64,000 bases of DNA from contig NC_051126.1 in the NCBI RefSeq assembly GCF_014839805.1, forward strand, positions 4,906,609-4,970,608. Reading direction: 5' to 3'. How positions within the stretch are numbered: the stretch's first letter is position 1; every line of letters begins with the position of its first letter. Positions 59,446 to 64,000 of this stretch are shown piece by piece. The position numbers were made by a program, and so were the translations under genes. This stretch comes from Manduca sexta. Its lineage: Eukaryota > Arthropoda > Insecta > Lepidoptera > Sphingidae. The notes under the pieces are model-generated. The model was not told the DNA's origin. It saw only the letters and a program-made list of their open reading frames with translations, and searched no databases.

Positions 59446-60233
59446 GCTTCTTCCTAACGTAAAACAATTTTAAAGTTAAAAAGGAGCATTCATTCTTAAA
59501 TGCTTATTCGAGAAAGTCCTTCTAATAAGTACTAACAATTTTTTCTTCAAACGTCAAGCAGCAGTATTATTGCGTTCCACTTTGAAAGACTGTGGTCATT
59601 AAGAGTATTCTTTATGTGAAATAAATAAAAAAATAATTATATCCAGCGCTGTCAGTATAGCTCTTAATAAAGATTTTTTAAATAATTCTGATCTTTATGA
59701 GCTGCCGCCTACAATCTGCGTGGTCTCTTCGTTTTTCTAGTTATCAATCATTGATTCATTCATTCAAAGAACAAAAAAGAGCAAATTAAGGTTCACATAA
59801 TAGAATTCTATTAGATGCCAACTCATTTGTGTCCTTTGTTCAGTGCCCATATAATCTACAGGCTTCGGTTTACACATACGTCTGCTGTCGTTACTAAGGG
59901 GCAAAAAAGTGCTTTCATCCTTTCTTATGTAGGTTTTTCGGATGCTCTACATTGATCAATGTATCCGTGTTCGTGACACTTTTGTTTTTTATAGTTTACT
60001 GTGATTTTATTCCTCTGATAATGTATAGTTTTAGTTCAGGGGCAAAAGCGCCCATTGTTTTATGATTTTCGATATTCTACCTATCATAATAATAATATAC
60101 GTATTGAGAACAAAGATAAAATAAAAAAATCAAGGAATATAATTATTAAAAATAATAAACTTCGTATTCTGTCACGAAATTGTGTTCGAAATTTAAACCA
60201 ATAAGCTATAAAAAATAATAATTCTCATAGTCT
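59446..60233. other. Non-coding; family-3 scrap near 59560-59620
   Basis: GTTCCACTTTGAAAGACTGT resembles part of the family-3 repeat. Otherwise nothing recognised. Confidence 0.35.
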
Positions 60234-60779
60234 AAGAGCCCGTGAACCCCAGACCTTCGTTATTTTATAAAAGCTGAAAGTTTGTCAGCGCATGCTCCCA
60301 ACACAGGTAACAACGATGGGCCATTATGAAGTTTGGGCTACAGTGGCTTTGGCAGGTACACGGTATTAAAGGTGTGTAAAAGGTGTGTGTGTGTATCAAA
60401 AACGTCTGGCTAACGAGGAAACATTATTTACTTATTACCCAAGTACTATATATAAAAATCAGCTTTTATACTATAACGTAAATAAAATTATAACTTCATG
60501 AACATTAAGGGTGTCTGGCAAGGGATTGCCACGATGTTAAGTGTCTGTCAGTGAATAACGTGATTTTTAATAATTTTCTGAAGGTAATACCATAAAATCT
60601 CACTTTATGATTTGATGAAACTAAATCGGTATTTTACACACCTTTAGTACCGTGTACCTGCCAAAGCCACTGTAGCCCAAACTTCATAATGGCCCATCGT
60701 TGTTACCTGTGTTGGGAGCATGCGCTGACATACTTTCAGCTTTTATAAAATAACGAAGGTCTGGGGTTCACAGGCTCTT
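60234..60779. mobile_element. Foldback element with 148-bp inverted termini
   Basis: Arms 60234-60381 and 60632-60779 are near-perfect reverse complements (AAGAGCC(C/T)GTGAACCCCAGA outermost), each 148 bp, around a 250-bp AT-rich centre with a (TG)n stretch. No ORF and no obvious target-site duplication. Long arms with a short non-coding centre fit a foldback or MITE-type DNA transposon. Confidence 0.88.
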
Positions 60780-61044
60780 GCTTTATCATAATGTAAGCCG
60801 ATTCGTTTTACTACTAGTATTTACGAGTTCTTTTACGATTACAAACATGAGCAACTAATGTTGTTGTGGTAAAACCTCTAGCGACTCCTGAAATGGGAAA
60901 TGGCATAATACTACGTATGTCATATACACACAATAATTGAACTCACATTATACCATCGTAAGTAAATACCTCCTAGCCGAATATCGGCCACGGCGGCTAA
61001 TCTCAGAGGAGATCAGCCATATAACAAGGCGATATCATTCCGCC

Positions 61045-61288
61045 AACTGCCTAACTCAGAATTGCGACTGATAAATTTTTAACAACACTGAACACACTTT
61101 TAAAAATAAAATTTATCATGATCTATAATCAAGGGTGGAGACAGCTTTAAATTCGGAAGGAGAAGGAACTGCCTAACTCAGAATTGCGACTGAGTAATTT
61201 TTAACAACACTGAACACACTTTTAAAAATAAAATTTATCATGATCTATAATCAAGGGTGGAGACAGCTTTAAATTCGGAAGGAGGGGC
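61045..61288. repeat. Recent tandem duplication of 122 bp
   Basis: Copies at 61045-61166 and 61167-61288 differ at only a few positions (GATAAATTT versus GAGTAATTT; GGAGAAGG versus GGAGGGG). Confidence 0.92.
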
Positions 61289-62054
61289 AAAATCTCAAGA
61301 TGGAGAAGGTCCGAAGAGAGGGAGGTCTCAAAGCCAAAATTTTATCCTAATAATTTAACACATACAAAAAAGTACATATAAAAAAAAGTCCTCATGTTGA
61401 ATTTTAGGAGCCCTCTGCCTACGCCCATGTTTACCTGTGGAGCAACACCTCTTTTAGGAACATGGTAATGGAACCCAATATATTTGTTTACAAAAACTCA
61501 ATAATGTAAAAAAAATGATTCCGAAACTATTTATCTTGTATCTAATATTTAAAAATAAATTTCCAAGGTATCTATTATCTGATATCTCAAATACTTTATT
61601 TGCAAATGTATCGTAACTTATATTACATATACTTTTATGACATTTTGTACATCTATGTGTTCCCCGAATATACAACCAGAGCATTCTAACTAACTAGTTT
61701 TGGAGCGTAGAAACTGATATTCGCGTTGAACTTCCTTCATTAAAGCGATGTGTATTTACAAGGGGCCGGCTTGCTTGATATTGTAGAACAATTTACATTC
61801 AATTTGAGGAAATCCGACTTATATATTCATGTTTATGTGGTATTATGTTTATAGATAGATCTTTATTACTCAAGTTCAATCCAAGATTGCTTTCCGTTGA
61901 ATTCATATTATAATTTATTAGGTTGAACTTAGACAGGAGCTTAGTTTTTATTAAGATATACATAAATATAGATATGTATATATAAATGAATGTCAGGGAA
62001 CGAGTATAAAAATATGCATACATAATAATGGGCATAATATGGAATTACGTTAGA
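61289..62054. other. Non-coding stretch, nothing recognised
   Basis: AT-rich; no gene or named repeat. Confidence 0.35.
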
Positions 62055-62330
62055 AGAAATAAAATTATTTTTCGGATTTTATTGTGGTCCTTTGTATTAT
62101 AATTTTTTCCGGACTTTTCAGACTTCATGGCCACGGAGTGACAGAGATGTCGGTCGTCAGAAAAGTCAAAGTTACAATATCTACCTACTATATACATTTT
62201 TAATAATGAAAAATTTTAAATCAATACATTTTACATGTTGATATATTTGTGGCCAAAATTAACTTAGACTTTTCGGACGACCAACATCTTAGTTCCCTCC
62301 TTGAATTTCAGGAATGATTGCATACATAAT
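62055..62330. mobile_element. Old Penelope-like terminal repeat pair
   Basis: TTTTTCGGATTTTATTGTGG, CTTCATGGCCACGGAGTG and AGTTACAATATCTACCTAC appear, followed by an inverted, poorer copy at 62250-62320 (TTTCGGACGACCAACATC). Confidence 0.6.
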
Positions 62331-64000
62331 TATACTTAAATGTAAAAAGTATTTTTTTACGTCGGAACTGTAATAAATACCTACGATATTTCAATAACCA
62401 ACATTAATTTACATGAAAGCTATCGTAACTGATCGCTTCGAATTGCCGGGATGCTCAATACGTTTGGGAAATAATTATTAACGGACTGATTCAAGGGACA
62501 TTTTAATCTTTTATGTTTTTAGGGTTCCACCATAGAAGGTAAAATCAAATGTAAATATACATTTTGATGTGTGATAAATAATATACCTATATTTTTACTT
62601 ATAGATGTTTGAGCCAAATTTTAAATTTGCCAAGTATTATTATTGCAATTTTTTTTATGCTTAAGCCGGAAAAAATAATATTTAGAGTAATCGTCACCAG
62701 GCATAAACATCCAGTTAAGAGATAAGAAGTTCATTAGAGTTGATTTTGCCTCCGGATAATTCACCATATATAAATATGGTTAATAAATTATCACATCAAC
62801 TTTTAAAAAATGTTATTAAAATCAGCATTCGTTAACAAATTAGTCGTAAAACATTTATACGTCAAGTGAAAGTGCAAAATCATACCTGTTCCTTAAAGAC
62901 TGAGGAATTACCTCAGTCGATCCGTGCTTTTACACCACAGCTCTATCACGCTAAAAAGCTGAACAGAACCAACACGTGTTAATACTGGCACCTGGTCTCA
63001 TCGTCGAATATAACTTCCATTAGCTATGTACACATTGGCTTATTTCTCTGGCGGGCGAAACGTTATGAATTTTAAAAATCATAATACAGCCCCGAAATAA
63101 ATACTCTCGGAAGTAACCATTACACGAACGTGTCTAAACAGAATCGCAGGGGATAATGTTGTTTGCAGGCGACATTTTCAATTGTAAAATCTGTTTGTTA
63201 GAACATTGAGTTTGTTAATCCTTTGGAATATAGAATAGTATAATATAGGTATAGAAAACTGTATACCAGTAACAAATTTCCGTAAGAAATATAATTTTCT
63301 TAAAGTTAAGTCACTGTATGATCTTCCGATTATATTTGTGCCCAAAATTAAGTCGATACTTCGCCATTTTAACGCGGAAAAAAGCAATAAATATATATTT
63401 ACATAGTCCATACAAATTTACGATTTTCACAAATTTTTGCGCGTCCTCTTAAGATAGATATAGAATTGCGCCAAATATTAGAAAAAGCCTACCAATTTTT
63501 TTCAAATGTGGTTTAGTCAGCTGGTCGACAAAGCCCAATGGTCGGAGATACATTGGTATTCATAACAATATTGTCATAGCATTATGGATTACTGTCTACT
63601 GCTAGGACTTTTAAAACAGTTAAATCAGTATATATTGAGATTAGACCTTGACTGGGTCACCAGACAGGTGGTCGAGCGCTCAAAATATTCTAAACTAAAT
63701 AAAACGGGCTAGTTCAAGAACAAACAGATTGAATATGTTTGTTGAGGATTGCGAAAATAAATCTGTGGTTTTTATTACTAAGTAAGCGTTTATAAAATTT
63801 CAATCTAACCCACAGAGAAATATTAGATTTTTTAAAATATTTTTATTCTTTGTTCTATAGAGGAATATATTAGAATAAAAATCTTCAATTGTAAGTAATC
63901 ATTGGACATATATTTCATCTGCAATAAAATTTTATTAAGAAAACCCAAAGTCCCAAAGAATTTTAATAAAAAAAAATATTATAATTCGATAGAAAAATTT
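62331..64000. other. AT-rich stretch, nothing recognised
   Basis: No exon, SINE or LINE signature found to the end of the window. Confidence 0.35.

Overview
This is AT-rich eukaryotic nuclear DNA from an insect, almost certainly a moth or butterfly. The evidence is split genes with GT-AG introns, two families of tRNA-derived SINEs typical of Lepidoptera, the 'CCCGCGGCTTCGCCCGCG' class of LINE-related repeats, RTE/CR1/Jockey-type non-LTR fragments, hAT-like MITEs and a Penelope-like element. No rRNA gene, convincing tRNA gene or CRISPR array was seen.

The gene content lies in the first 30.5 kb. It is a head-to-tail array, on the minus strand, of four-exon GNAT-fold acetyltransferase genes resembling insect arylalkylamine (dopamine) N-acetyltransferases. 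Three copies are intact: A (6374-8889, 235 aa), B (11173-13557, 238 aa) and C (26848-30306, 237 aa). They share intron phases (1, 0, 2), identical lengths for exons 1, 3 and 4 (160, 170 and 196 nt), and a core promoter with a TATA-like box exactly 30 bp from an initiator-like CAGTG. Between B and C, the 3' and 5' flanks of a lost fourth unit (D) survive at 15260-15750 and 18000-18210 with transposon debris in between. At the left edge, 541-4520 is an inverted copy of 13085-15380. It carries a promoter and an orphan, open exon 1 on the plus strand.

Small-scale remodelling is visible because the paralogues can be compared. Intron 1 of A, intron 2 of C and intron 1 of C each contain a perfect inverted repeat absent from the sister copies, as expected of replication template switching. 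C intron 1 also holds an 848-bp Penelope-like insertion with inverted terminal repeats around a decayed GIY-YIG domain and a 13-bp target-site duplication. B intron 3 has a private ~340-bp insertion.

From 30.5 to 64 kb I found no recognisable protein-coding exon. This part is interspersed repeats (many SINEs with clear target-site duplications, solo Penelope terminal repeats, LINE tails), a perfect 37-bp-arm hairpin at 34.3 kb, a 546-bp foldback element at 60.2-60.8 kb, and AT-rich sequence in which I see nothing. The exception is a short GC-rich block at 53870-54062 ending in a strong splice donor, which looks like the non-coding first exon and promoter of a plus-strand gene whose coding exons would lie outside the window.
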